Origin: UBA6244 sp965140775
GTDB lineage: Bacteria; Bacteroidota; Bacteroidia; Bacteroidales; F082
DNA: 64,000 nucleotides
Assembly (NCBI GenBank): GCA_965140775.1
Contig: OZ223471.1
Location: forward strand, 1-64,000
Direction of reading: 5' to 3'
Shown here piece by piece: positions 32,604 through 40,394 of this stretch. Position 1 is the first letter of the stretch, and each line of letters starts with the position of its first letter. The notes beneath the pieces were generated by a model. That model did not search any database. It was not told the DNA's origin and worked only from the letters and a program-made list of their open reading frames with translations. The position numbers and the translations under genes were made by a program.

Positions 32604-34811
32604 TCATTTAATCACATACCTAAGTCCCGCATACACCTTAATCCCGCTCACCGGTCCCCAAATAACCGAAGAGTCGAAGTATTTTCCAAAGGGGTCTTCT
32701 GCGGCAATAATGGGGTTGGATTGTTTATAGTTGGTCAGGTTTTCGGTGCCCACATACAATTCAAATCCTTTGAAATACCTTGTTATTTGTGCATTCACGA
32801 TGGTGTACATGGGTGAATGATTGGCCAGCTGATATTCAGGAGGATTAAACCCTGTGTAGGGCAAACGTTGGTCGCCGTTCAATTGCACGTTGGCATCCAA
32901 TTGCCATTTTTTATTTCGGGTCAGGTAGCTCATGCTTACCAGTCCTTTGTATTTGTTTACCAAAGGCTTTTCTATCAAATCACCGTCAATGGTGGTTTTC
33001 ACGTCGTTGTAACGGAAGGCCAGCGTGAGGTCGAAATTGCGGAATAGTTCGTACTTGGTTTCCAACTGAAAACTGTTGGACCATGATTTTCCGTCAAGGT
33101 TGTAAAAATACACCGTAAACGGATCCTGCTCTCGATCAATAATGACCTGATTGACAAAATCGGTTCGGAAAAAGTCGCCGGTAATGCTCCACTCCCGTGC
33201 CGACACATCGATGTACGTGGTATAGCTCAACCCGTAATTCCACGAGGATTCTATTTTCAAATCGGGAGCCATCACCAGCCTTTTGGAAGTGGCGAGCAGT
33301 GAACTGTTTTCGGCTATTACATTGGGCGAGCGGTAGCCCTTTCCGGCACTCATGCGCACCAAATTGTGTTCGTTGATGTTGTATTTGGCATGAATGCGGG
33401 GAGTAAACAGCGTTCCATAAAGGTTGTGTTCGTCCAATCGCAGTCCCACAATTACATTCAGGTTTTTTTTGTTGGCGTAGCTGTATTGAATAAAAGCTCC
33501 GGGAACTTTTTCAAAGCGGTTGAAAGTGCTGTCGTTTAGGGATTCGTAGTAATTATCCAGCGTAAAACTCACTCCGGTGGTAAATTGATGGCGGCTGTCG
33601 AAAAGCCACGACTGAAGCATGAGGTTGCCATAGTACGACACCTGACGGGCATCGTAGTTGTTGAGACCGAAATAGGAAGTTTGGTCGTGTACAGTCACCT
33701 GATTTTGAAAACCCAAACTCGAGGAGGTGCGGTGTTCAAAGATATAGCCCAGTTTAAAAAAACCTTCATAACGGTTGGTGGTCACGCCAATTCCATATGG
33801 GTTGTCCGTGTCGCGTACCTGATTTGGAGTAAACGACGATTGTCCCCCCTGTCGTTGTTCGCTCAGGTATTGCAAGCCCAACTGACTGCGCCATTGTTTG
33901 CCCTTGTATTTCCAGCGGTTAAGCACATTTACCTGGTTCACCAGAGGCATGTCCAAAAAACCATCGTTGTTCACATCGTGTTTTACCTGAAAATATTCGG
34001 CATGAGCCAGGATGGCGGTACTCCACCGGTCGTTGATGGGCACGCGTGTTACCACGTTGGCTTCAGCTTTACCTTCCTGATTTCCATATAGGTTAACAAA
34101 CAGCCGGTCGCCTTCGTCGGCCTTTTTATATTCGATGTTGATTTGACCGGCCATGGATTCGTAGCCGTTGATCACCGAAGAGGTACCTTTGCTCACCTGA
34201 ATGGATTCCATCCAGCTTCCGGGCACGTAACCCAATCCGTAAGGCGTGGCCAGTCCGCGCATGTTGGGAATATTTTCGGTGAGGAATTGGGTATAAATTC
34301 CCGCAAGGCCAAGCAGCTGAATTTGTTTGGCTCCGGTTACGGCATCGCTGTAACTTACATCCACCGCGGCACTGTTTTCGAAGCTTTCCGACAGGTTGCA
34401 ACAGGCAGCCTTTTGCAGTTCCGCCTGATTGATATTCACCACATTTCGCGTGTCGGTGCGCGACATAAAAGCCCCTTGACGGGAAGTGATTTCCACTTCA
34501 TTCAGGTTTTTGCTGTTTTTTAATATAACATGCACATGGTCGTGCTCCTGTTGGTTCAGGACAACGGTATCGCTTTGGTAGCTGATATAGCTAATCACCA
34601 GCACTTTGGGAAATTTTCGATTGAGCTTTAGCTCGAAATGACCTTCTGCGTCGGTAACGGTTCCGTTGGTGGAGTTTAGTTGCACCACATTGGCACCCTG
34701 AAGAGGTTGGGTATTTTCGCCCACCTGTTCCATTACATGTCCCTCCACCATCTGACTGAGGAGGGGAAAAGTCTGCCAAATAAAAAGGCAGAAAATAAGA
34801 TATTTTTTCAT
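32604..34811 (-). CDS. TonB-dependent receptor, probably for copper or a copper chelate
   Basis: 735 residues from the Met at 34811 (MKKYLIFCLFIWQTFPLLSQ signal peptide). An N-terminal carboxypeptidase-like regulatory domain (VEGHVMEQVGENTQPLQGAN, then GTVTDAEGHFEL) is followed by the plug (LKNSKNLNEVEITSRQG, then MESIQVSKGTSSVINGYESM) and the barrel, ending in the GLRYVIK beta signal. The plug carries an unusual AACCNLSESFENSAAVDV segment; I recall this CC form from receptors that sit beside HMA proteins in Bacteroidota. It imports a substrate across the outer membrane using TonB. The gene follows the HYC_CC_PP gene by 48 bases, and the HMA gene lies downstream. Confidence 0.88.
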   Translation of the reverse strand: MKKYLIFCLFIWQTFPLLSQMVEGHVMEQVGENTQPLQGANVVQLNSTNGTVTDAEGHFELKLNRKFPKVLVISYISYQSDTVVLNQQEHDHVHVILKNSKNLNEVEITSRQGAFMSRTDTRNVVNINQAELQKAACCNLSESFENSAAVDVSYSDAVTGAKQIQLLGLAGIYTQFLTENIPNMRGLATPYGLGYVPGSWMESIQVSKGTSSVINGYESMAGQINIEYKKADEGDRLFVNLYGNQEGKAEANVVTRVPINDRWSTAILAHAEYFQVKHDVNNDGFLDMPLVNQVNVLNRWKYKGKQWRSQLGLQYLSEQRQGGQSSFTPNQVRDTDNPYGIGVTTNRYEGFFKLGYIFEHRTSSSLGFQNQVTVHDQTSYFGLNNYDARQVSYYGNLMLQSWLFDSRHQFTTGVSFTLDNYYESLNDSTFNRFEKVPGAFIQYSYANKKNLNVIVGLRLDEHNLYGTLFTPRIHAKYNINEHNLVRMSAGKGYRSPNVIAENSSLLATSKRLVMAPDLKIESSWNYGLSYTTYIDVSAREWSITGDFFRTDFVNQVIIDREQDPFTVYFYNLDGKSWSNSFQLETKYELFRNFDLTLAFRYNDVKTTIDGDLIEKPLVNKYKGLVSMSYLTRNKKWQLDANVQLNGDQRLPYTGFNPPEYQLANHSPMYTIVNAQITRYFKGFELYVGTENLTNYKQSNPIIAAEDPFGKYFDSSVIWGPVSGIKVYAGLRYVIK

Positions 34812-34859
34812 GATGTTGTTGCGTAGAGTTATTGAATACAAGATGTTAATCAGGTATTT

Positions 34860-35324
34860 TTACGCAAGCGGATCGGGAGATATGTTGAAGTGCATAAACA
34901 GGATAATCAAATCTTTTCCCGAAATGGGCGGTGGATTTTCCGGGAACCCCACTTTTTCAAAGGTGCTTTCCGATTCGGTAGTCAAACCAAATACCGGTAC
35001 ATCAAAAAGCTGCAATACAGCCGGATCGGGTGAAGCCGTTTGGTTATCAGAAGTATAATAGGTATTGTCGATTTTGTACAGGTGTTTTACATCCGAACAG
35101 CAGCCGGGCCTGTCGGCGGTGTGGCAGGCGGTTTTCTTTTGGCAACAATCGTGTTGATGCACAGCAGGGTGATGATGGGTACATGTTGCCCTATCCACAA
35201 ACAAGCTGCTGGTAACCTGTCCCTCCGAATTGCAATAATGGGTATAAATGGTAACCCCCGTGGTTGATACCAGCAACGCCGTAACCACCAGTAAATTAAA
35301 GAGGTATTTGATTCCTTTTTTCAT
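34860..35324 (-). CDS. HYC_CC_PP family protein
   Basis: 154 residues with a signal peptide or signal anchor (YLFNLLVVTALLVSTTGVTI). The name-giving motifs are all present: THYC at about residue 30, HDCCQKKTACH and RPGCCSD in the middle, and ENPPPI near the end. The His/Cys-rich middle (CTHHHPAVHQHDCC) looks able to bind metal. The function is not established in the family. The position first in a same-strand group with a TonB receptor and an HMA protein argues for periplasmic metal handling. Its promoter box is 20 bases upstream. Confidence 0.82.
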   Translation of the reverse strand: MKKGIKYLFNLLVVTALLVSTTGVTIYTHYCNSEGQVTSSLFVDRATCTHHHPAVHQHDCCQKKTACHTADRPGCCSDVKHLYKIDNTYYTSDNQTASPDPAVLQLFDVPVFGLTTESESTFEKVGFPENPPPISGKDLIILFMHFNISPDPLA

Positions 35325-35344
35325 TGTACGTCTTTATTGCACCA

Positions 35345-35352
35345 CAAAATTA
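35345..35352 (-). promoter_or_regulatory. -7 promoter box of the HYC_CC_PP / TonB group
   Basis: Minus-strand TAATTTTG, an exact consensus match, 20 bases before the ATG at 35324. Confidence 0.5.
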
Positions 35353-35894
35353 CACAGAATGCCACAGGCAAGGTGTTAATGAAGTGTTAATGAGACGAGT
35401 CCGGATTCGACAAAATGAAAAACCGGCGTAACAGGAAGGTGTGATTTTGTGATGGTCGGAGTGATCACCTTTTATCATCCATTCATCCCGTAATTCGGTG
35501 CAGACAATATAGAGCAAAAAATGGAAGTTATTATTAATACAAGATTGATCAGGCTGATGAAAGAAATCGGAATTTAACAGCATCACACACTGGCTATTTT
35601 GGTTGTGATGTAGATATACATAATAAGGGTGGAAACGGATTCCGGGAGATAATTTTTCAGCGGGCATTGGTTATTGAATTCGGTTAGTCATGCCCTGATT
35701 TTGCACCCGAGATGAAGATGGATTACAAAAAGCAAATAAGTGGTGTCCGGCCCGTTGACTTTAAACTATAAATGGCAGAATATCGCATGAAGGATGCAAA
35801 AATTTAGGAAAACCCTCACGCGATTTTAAAAAAAAGACAGTCTTTTGTCACAAATCGATACCTTAAACAGACTTACTTATATAAAACTTGTTGA
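35353..35894. other. Gene-free stretch
   Basis: About 540 bases. An open frame of 105 codons on the minus strand (35350-35667) has unlikely composition and no recognisable features, so I do not call it. No repeats or terminators were seen. Confidence 0.45.
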
Positions 35895-36380
35895 TTGAAC
35901 AACTTCGATAGCATATACAAAGAAAATTATCAGAAAATGTTTTAGATGATAAGCGATCGTGAGGCGGTTCATGACATCGTTCAGGAGGTTTTTATTTACT
36001 ATTATCAAAAATCTCAAAGCAATCATCAGATTGAACATTTGCCAAGCTGGCTGATCAGGGCAACAATCAATAAATGTATCGATTATTCAAGTCGGAGAAA
36101 AAAACATCAAAAAATTGATTCCATCAATCATTATGCTACCCAGGACGACATACTTGAACATCATCAGAATCAAAATGTTATAGAAATGGCGCTTTCGATG
36201 CTGGAAACTGACGAGAGAAAACTGGTGGTACTTTACAGCGAAGGGATGACTTACAAAGAAATTTCGCAGATAGCCGGAATTCATTTACCATCTGTTGGTA
36301 AAATGTTGTCGCGAAGTTTAAAGAAGATGACTGGGATACTTAAAAAATTGAAACACAAAGCGCATTGGCCTCACATATAA
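35895..36380 (+). CDS. ECF-type sigma factor, interrupted by an in-frame TAG near its start
   Basis: Region 2 is seen in DREAVHDIVQEVFIYYYQKS, and region 4 in MALSMLETDERKLVVLYSEG, then MTYKEISQIAGIHLPSVGKM. ECF factors direct RNA polymerase to stress or surface-signal promoters. An open stretch from a TTG at 35895 encodes NNFDSIYKENYQKMF, just what the N-terminus of such a factor should look like, then TAG at 35943-35945, and an ATG follows at once (35946). Translation may restart there to give a 144-residue protein lacking the first helix, or the gene may be inactive. Compared with usual ECF factors a few residues also seem to be missing at the break. The next gene overlaps by 16 bases. Confidence 0.7.
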
Positions 36381-36688
36381 AAAAGGCCATTCATTTACTG
36401 GATAAACCGGCGATAACCATTCCTGAGTTTACTCCTGCACCCCCACAGAAAATTTTCAATAAGCATAAAATTAAGAGAATTCTGTATTATGTTTCCGCTG
36501 CATGTGTACTTATGTTGGTATTTTTCATGTTTCAAACTCAAGAACAGTCATCAGAATCCAACACCATTTTTCTATACAATTTCGACGGTGAATACGATGC
36601 AAACCGCACCATTTCTCAACAGGAATTGATTCTTAATGTAATAGATGCTCATGGAAAAGTTACAGAATATCAATTTGAACAAAAATAG
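36365..36688 (+). CDS. Probable anti-sigma factor, single-pass membrane protein
   Basis: 107 residues from a TTG start at 36365 that overlaps the sigma gene by 16 bases, a common coupling for ECF/anti-sigma pairs. It has a short cytoplasmic part (about 40 residues, PAPPQKIFNKHKIKR), one membrane helix (ILYYVSAACVLMLVFFMF) and a periplasmic tail (NTIFLYNFDGEYDANRTISQ). There is no clear anti-sigma domain, and it is shorter than FecR-type regulators. The role is inferred from position and topology only. Confidence 0.5.
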   Translation: MASHIKKAIHLLDKPAITIPEFTPAPPQKIFNKHKIKRILYYVSAACVLMLVFFMFQTQEQSSESNTIFLYNFDGEYDANRTISQQELILNVIDAHGKVTEYQFEQK

Positions 36689-36728
36689 CACAAAAGCCCC
36701 TTTTTGTTTTACAACTAACATCAATGTC

Positions 36729-38003
36729 ATGAAAAAGCAAATCATCTTTATTATCACCTGGTTGGTCATGGTACAATTTTCGTCAGCTCAAAATCTTGTG
36801 GATATTTATAAAAAAGGAACAGTTGAGTTGGTGCCCGACCGCGAATACGCTCAAAATAACGACTGGAATACAGTGTTTGCAACTTATTACGACACCATTT
36901 ATGGTACTCCCATGGGAAACCGAAAGTCAATTGTATTAATGCCTTATGGTTCCATTGTTGTTAACAATACCTACCGGAATTATTATACGCTATTCGATCC
37001 AAATGGTCATTTTGAGAAAGAATTCGGTATTTATAACAGTGCCGGACAACAGTTTAAATCCACCGAAAATATTGCAGGAATCATCAACAACAACTTCTTC
37101 ACCAATTTGGATAACATGGGGAACATGACTTGTTTTGATTTTAATGGGAAATATGTTAAAACGCTCACCCTCGATTACATGGCAAGAAAAATAATTCCTC
37201 TTGCTGATAACAAAATTGCTGTGGTAGGTTGGGCCATTTGGAAAACCAGGTTTAGAGATTTTGTGGCCATTGTTGATTACAATACCAATGAACAAAAAGT
37301 TATCTGGGAGCATTTTACCAACCGCTGCGATGAAAGCAAATCATGTAAATTGTTTAATTATTCCTATCAATTCGAAAAAGGGGTAGGAATACATTTTAGC
37401 ACCATGCCGTATTCTAAGTTTACAGGTTTGAGTGCACCGCCAATGATAGAATTTGTACAAAATCGGCTTGTTGTGGCCATACCTACAACCGGTGAGATTT
37501 TAATTTTTGACTTGGATGGAAACCTGAAATCAAAGGACAAAATTGAATGGGCAACCAATTATATTTCAGTGGAAGAACAAAAAGAGATTCAAAAGAAATC
37601 CATTGCGCGTTTCAAAAGCTTAAAAGATCCAAAATTTGTTTCAGAGGCCTCCGTCGAGGAAAATAAAAAAGCACAGCAATATATCATTGCCCAAATGGAA
37701 GAGGACCTGGCGAATATTAAAGATCCGATACCTGTTCCGGTTTTTTCTACCATCCTCGAGGATTCTGATGACAATCTGCTGTTTTTTGGGGTTCCAAAAG
37801 AAGAGGGCACCAATAAATTCAATGTCTGGATATACCAAAACAATGGCGAGTTCGTCTGTGAGAGCAGTTTTGAATGTGCGGATTATAATTTGTCAATAAC
37901 ACCTTCTAAATTGGTTTTCAGCAATGGAGATGTGTATGGTTTGCAAACTTTAAAGCAAGCCAAAGGAAATCCATTGCGGCTGGTACGCTTTAAAGTTCGG
38001 TAG
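36729..38003 (+). CDS. Secreted six-bladed beta-propeller-like protein
   Basis: 424 residues from the Met at 36729 (MKKQIIFIITWLVMVQFSSA signal peptide); the open frame starts 84 bases earlier inside the previous gene. Repeated strands with the form 'FDxxGxxxxxxxL' are visible (YTLFDPNGHFEKEFGIY, MTCFDFNGKYVKTLTLDY, ILIFDLDGNLKSKDKIEW), typical of the BF3164/6-bladed propeller lipoproteins and secreted proteins of Bacteroidota. No lipobox Cys is present, so it is likely periplasmic or exported. It lies 40 bases after the putative anti-sigma gene and may be part of that signalling unit. Confidence 0.75.
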   Translation: MKKQIIFIITWLVMVQFSSAQNLVDIYKKGTVELVPDREYAQNNDWNTVFATYYDTIYGTPMGNRKSIVLMPYGSIVVNNTYRNYYTLFDPNGHFEKEFGIYNSAGQQFKSTENIAGIINNNFFTNLDNMGNMTCFDFNGKYVKTLTLDYMARKIIPLADNKIAVVGWAIWKTRFRDFVAIVDYNTNEQKVIWEHFTNRCDESKSCKLFNYSYQFEKGVGIHFSTMPYSKFTGLSAPPMIEFVQNRLVVAIPTTGEILIFDLDGNLKSKDKIEWATNYISVEEQKEIQKKSIARFKSLKDPKFVSEASVEENKKAQQYIIAQMEEDLANIKDPIPVPVFSTILEDSDDNLLFFGVPKEEGTNKFNVWIYQNNGEFVCESSFECADYNLSITPSKLVFSNGDVYGLQTLKQAKGNPLRLVRFKVR

Positions 38004-38026
38004 AAGGCCGGATTGATAAAATAAAA

Positions 38027-38050
38027 CTCCCGGTATGCCGGAGCCGGGAG
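38027..38050 (-). terminator. Rho-independent terminator of the gene at 38060-38749
   Basis: Stem CTCCCGG / CCGGGAG with a 10-base loop. On the minus strand it is followed by TTTTATTTTA. It lies 10 bases past the minus-strand stop. Confidence 0.75.
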
Positions 38051-38059
38051 CAACAACAG

Positions 38060-38749
38060 TCAAAAGGAATAGCACAAGCCAACCCCATTTTGGGTAAGTT
38101 TCAGGCTTAATTGTCCTGCTGTTTTATCTTGGAGGCGGTTGTTGTAGATGTTAACAGATTGTATCATAGCACCTTCACCGCTCAGGTTCAGTAAAAACCC
38201 GGCCAAAAAGCCAACGCCACTTCCCAGCAAAACAGTACCGTTGGTTTCGCCACCGACCATGGCGGATCCCAGCTGATAGCCAAATACAAAACCACATGGA
38301 ACACCAATGATATTTCCGATGGTCCTGCGGGTTTTTCCGGACCTATATTTAGCCCGTGCCTCGTCATGGTTGCTATATAGTCTTTTAACATCAGCAGAAC
38401 TCAGACTTCGGTCTCCTTGTTTGATTTTTATCCCTCCAAATACTTTGCTAACTGTAAGAGGTTGCAGTGTATCAATTTGTTGAAAAAGCATGTTTTGGGA
38501 GGCGAGTTCTTTCTCTGCCATAATTGTCTTTCTTCCATCTGCATACTTTACCATCACTATCTGATCATTCCATATGGAATACACCGAACCTTTGGCGTGT
38601 CCGACTTTTGTATATCGTATGTGGTCGGAATATTCACGTTCCACGTTGCAGATGAGCAAAGAACCGGTCTTTTTTACAATGGTATCTTGTGCCGACGACG
38701 ACGTGGCAGCCAGCAACAAGAAGGCAAAAATCATAAGGGTAGATTTCAT
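38060..38749 (-). CDS. Secreted/membrane protein of unknown function with a 'KkGxxixCxV' beta domain
   Basis: 229 residues with a signal peptide (MKSTLMIFAFLLLAATSSSA-QD). The first mature part (DTIVKKTGSLLICNVEREYSD, then DQIVMVKYADGRK) resembles a short beta domain found in many Bacteroidota envelope proteins whose function is unknown. After a polar linker there are two small-residue-rich helices (IGNIIGVPCGFVFGYQLGSA and GSGVGFLAGFLLNLSG) and a beta-like C-terminus. No enzyme motif is seen. The architecture recalls the protein at 26847-27500. Confidence 0.7.
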   Translation of the reverse strand: MKSTLMIFAFLLLAATSSSAQDTIVKKTGSLLICNVEREYSDHIRYTKVGHAKGSVYSIWNDQIVMVKYADGRKTIMAEKELASQNMLFQQIDTLQPLTVSKVFGGIKIKQGDRSLSSADVKRLYSNHDEARAKYRSGKTRRTIGNIIGVPCGFVFGYQLGSAMVGGETNGTVLLGSGVGFLAGFLLNLSGEGAMIQSVNIYNNRLQDKTAGQLSLKLTQNGVGLCYSF

Positions 38750-38911
38750 GCTTGCTCGATTTATTTAGTTATTAATCAGTTTGTAAGCCGACATTTGGTA
38801 TAGTTAGAGGTATTCAGATTAATTTACAGTAAAAATATGACATTTTTTTTACTCTGCAATCATTGTCGACTTTTTGAGGCAGGATAGTTTACGGGTGGGT
38901 GGTATAAATAA

Positions 38912-38938
38912 AAAGAGAGGAATACACCCTCTCTCTTT
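38912..38938 (-). terminator. Rho-independent terminator of the tRNA-Cys transcript
   Basis: Stem AGAGAGG / CCTCTCT with a 7-base loop. On the minus strand the stem is followed by TTTTTATTTAT. It lies 21 bases downstream of the tRNA. Confidence 0.75.
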
Positions 38939-38958
38939 CATAAGTTGTTGATAATCAG

Positions 38959-39029
38959 AGGTACCGAACGGATTCGAACCGCCGTATAAGGTTTTGCAGA
39001 CCTCCGCCTAGCCACTCGGCCACGGTACC
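38959..39029 (-). tRNA. tRNA-Cys (anticodon GCA)
   Basis: On the minus strand the acceptor stem GGTACCG pairs with CGGTACC. The D-arm GCCGAGTGGCTAGGC, the anticodon arm GGTCTGCAAAACC (anticodon GCA) and the T-arm TTCGAATCC are all in place. The discriminator base is U73, as expected for tRNA-Cys. CCA is not encoded. A terminator follows. Confidence 0.97.
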
Positions 39030-39228
39030 TTTTTTACTTGTGGAGTGCAAAATTACAACTTTCATTTTATTTTATACCTATTCCGTCAAAAAAGTTGCGT
39101 TATTAATTCGTTCGTTCCGGAAATTGTTGAATGTAAAAAGATCAAATCTGGCACTAAATCAGCAATTTTGGGGTTTTATACCCGGCAATATACGACGATT
39201 ACCCTAGTTATTCCTGCTGCCCGCCCAT

Positions 39229-39236
39229 TAGTTTTG
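39229..39236 (+). promoter_or_regulatory. -7 promoter box for the LamG protein gene
   Basis: TAGTTTTG, an exact consensus match, 24 bases before the ATG at 39261. Confidence 0.5.
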
Positions 39237-39260
39237 TAGCAAACATAAAATATCGAAGCG

Positions 39261-40217
39261 ATGAAAAAACTTTTTACACTATTATTTATTTTCCTGCTAG
39301 CTTTAAACATTCAGGCTCAAGACATTGAAACGGGTCTTGTGCTCCGCCTTTCCTTCTGTGGAAACATGGACGACTCAAGTCCGAACGAAAACAATGGCGT
39401 TTATATGGGTACCACAAATGCCGTGTACACCACCGATCACCTGGGCAATCAGAACAGCGCCCTGTATCTCAATGGGGTTTCCGATTGGGTGCGCGTTCCG
39501 GCAACGGAGTCCATCAACGAACCTTTGGAGACCATTACCGTTGCCTGTTGGGCTAATTATGAATCACTTGCATGGGGTCAGTGGGCGCCCATCATGGCAA
39601 AAACCAACACGCTCCAGGTAATCGACAGACAATATTCCATGGGGTTGAATGGACTGCAAGGGAAAATCTATATGATGGATACCTATGTGGGAGAAACCGA
39701 TCTGAACCCCAATACATGGTATCATTTCGCCATTACCTATACTCCCGAGCTTTATCAATGTTATGTAAATGGAGAATTAATCGATGAAGTGGTGCCCGTT
39801 AGTCCCGTTACCGGAAACGATAAGGACCTGGAAATCGGACGGGATACCCCTGATGCCACCGATTATTTTCATGGTACGTTGGATGAAATCAACGTGTATA
39901 ACCGGGTGCTGTCGGCGGCAGATATCATGGCACTGAAAGACCACGATGGTTGCGATTTTTCAGCTATTCACAATCAAAAACTGACAGAGAGTTTCCAGTT
40001 GATGCCCAATCCCGCCAACAATGAAATCACCCTCCAACTACCTGATGATGAACTTTATCAAATCAGCATCATGGATATGCAAGGACGTTTGCTGCAACAA
40101 GTACAAAATCAACAACACCGCGTAAACATAAACATTACCAACCTTCAAAATGGTATGTATCTGGTTAAGATACGCAGCAACAAAGGATACGCCATCGAAA
40201 AACTCATGGTAAATTAA
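39261..40217 (+). CDS. LamG-domain T9SS cargo protein
   Basis: 318 residues with a signal peptide (MKKLFTLLFIFLLALNIQA-QD). Residues 25-230 form a LamG/concanavalin-like jelly roll: VLRLSFCGNMDDSSPNENNG, then LYLNGVSDWVRVP, then ITVACWANYESL, then WYHFAITYTPELYQCYVNGE, then GTLDEINVYNRVLSAADIM. Such domains bind glycans or proteins. A type A T9SS sorting domain ends the protein (FQLMPNPANNEITLQLPDD, then NLQNGMYLVKIRSNKG). It is expected to be surface-attached or released. It is monocistronic, with a promoter upstream and a strong terminator downstream. Confidence 0.88.
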   Translation: MKKLFTLLFIFLLALNIQAQDIETGLVLRLSFCGNMDDSSPNENNGVYMGTTNAVYTTDHLGNQNSALYLNGVSDWVRVPATESINEPLETITVACWANYESLAWGQWAPIMAKTNTLQVIDRQYSMGLNGLQGKIYMMDTYVGETDLNPNTWYHFAITYTPELYQCYVNGELIDEVVPVSPVTGNDKDLEIGRDTPDATDYFHGTLDEINVYNRVLSAADIMALKDHDGCDFSAIHNQKLTESFQLMPNPANNEITLQLPDDELYQISIMDMQGRLLQQVQNQQHRVNINITNLQNGMYLVKIRSNKGYAIEKLMVN

Positions 40218-40265
40218 ACCTGCACGACCTTTGATAGCCGGTGGCTGTCAAATCAATACCAAGCT

Positions 40266-40309
40266 TGCCCTGATAAACCGCCAACCCATGTTGGATGTTT
40301 TATCAGGGC
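40266..40309 (+). terminator. Rho-independent terminator after the LamG gene
   Basis: A 12-bp stem (TGCCCTGATAAA / TTTATCAGGGCA) with an 11-base loop, followed by TGTGTTTTT. Confidence 0.85.
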
Positions 40310-40394
40310 ATGTGTTTTTCATGACTGTTTTTTCTACTACTTTTATCAAGTTAATTTTTCCGGTGTACCGGAATACGGATGTTAAACAGATCGC

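Noticed and set aside
35350..35667. 105-codon minus-strand frame before the sigma gene
   Set aside because: Composition is unlike a folded protein, it starts without a promoter or leader signal, and no family is recognised.
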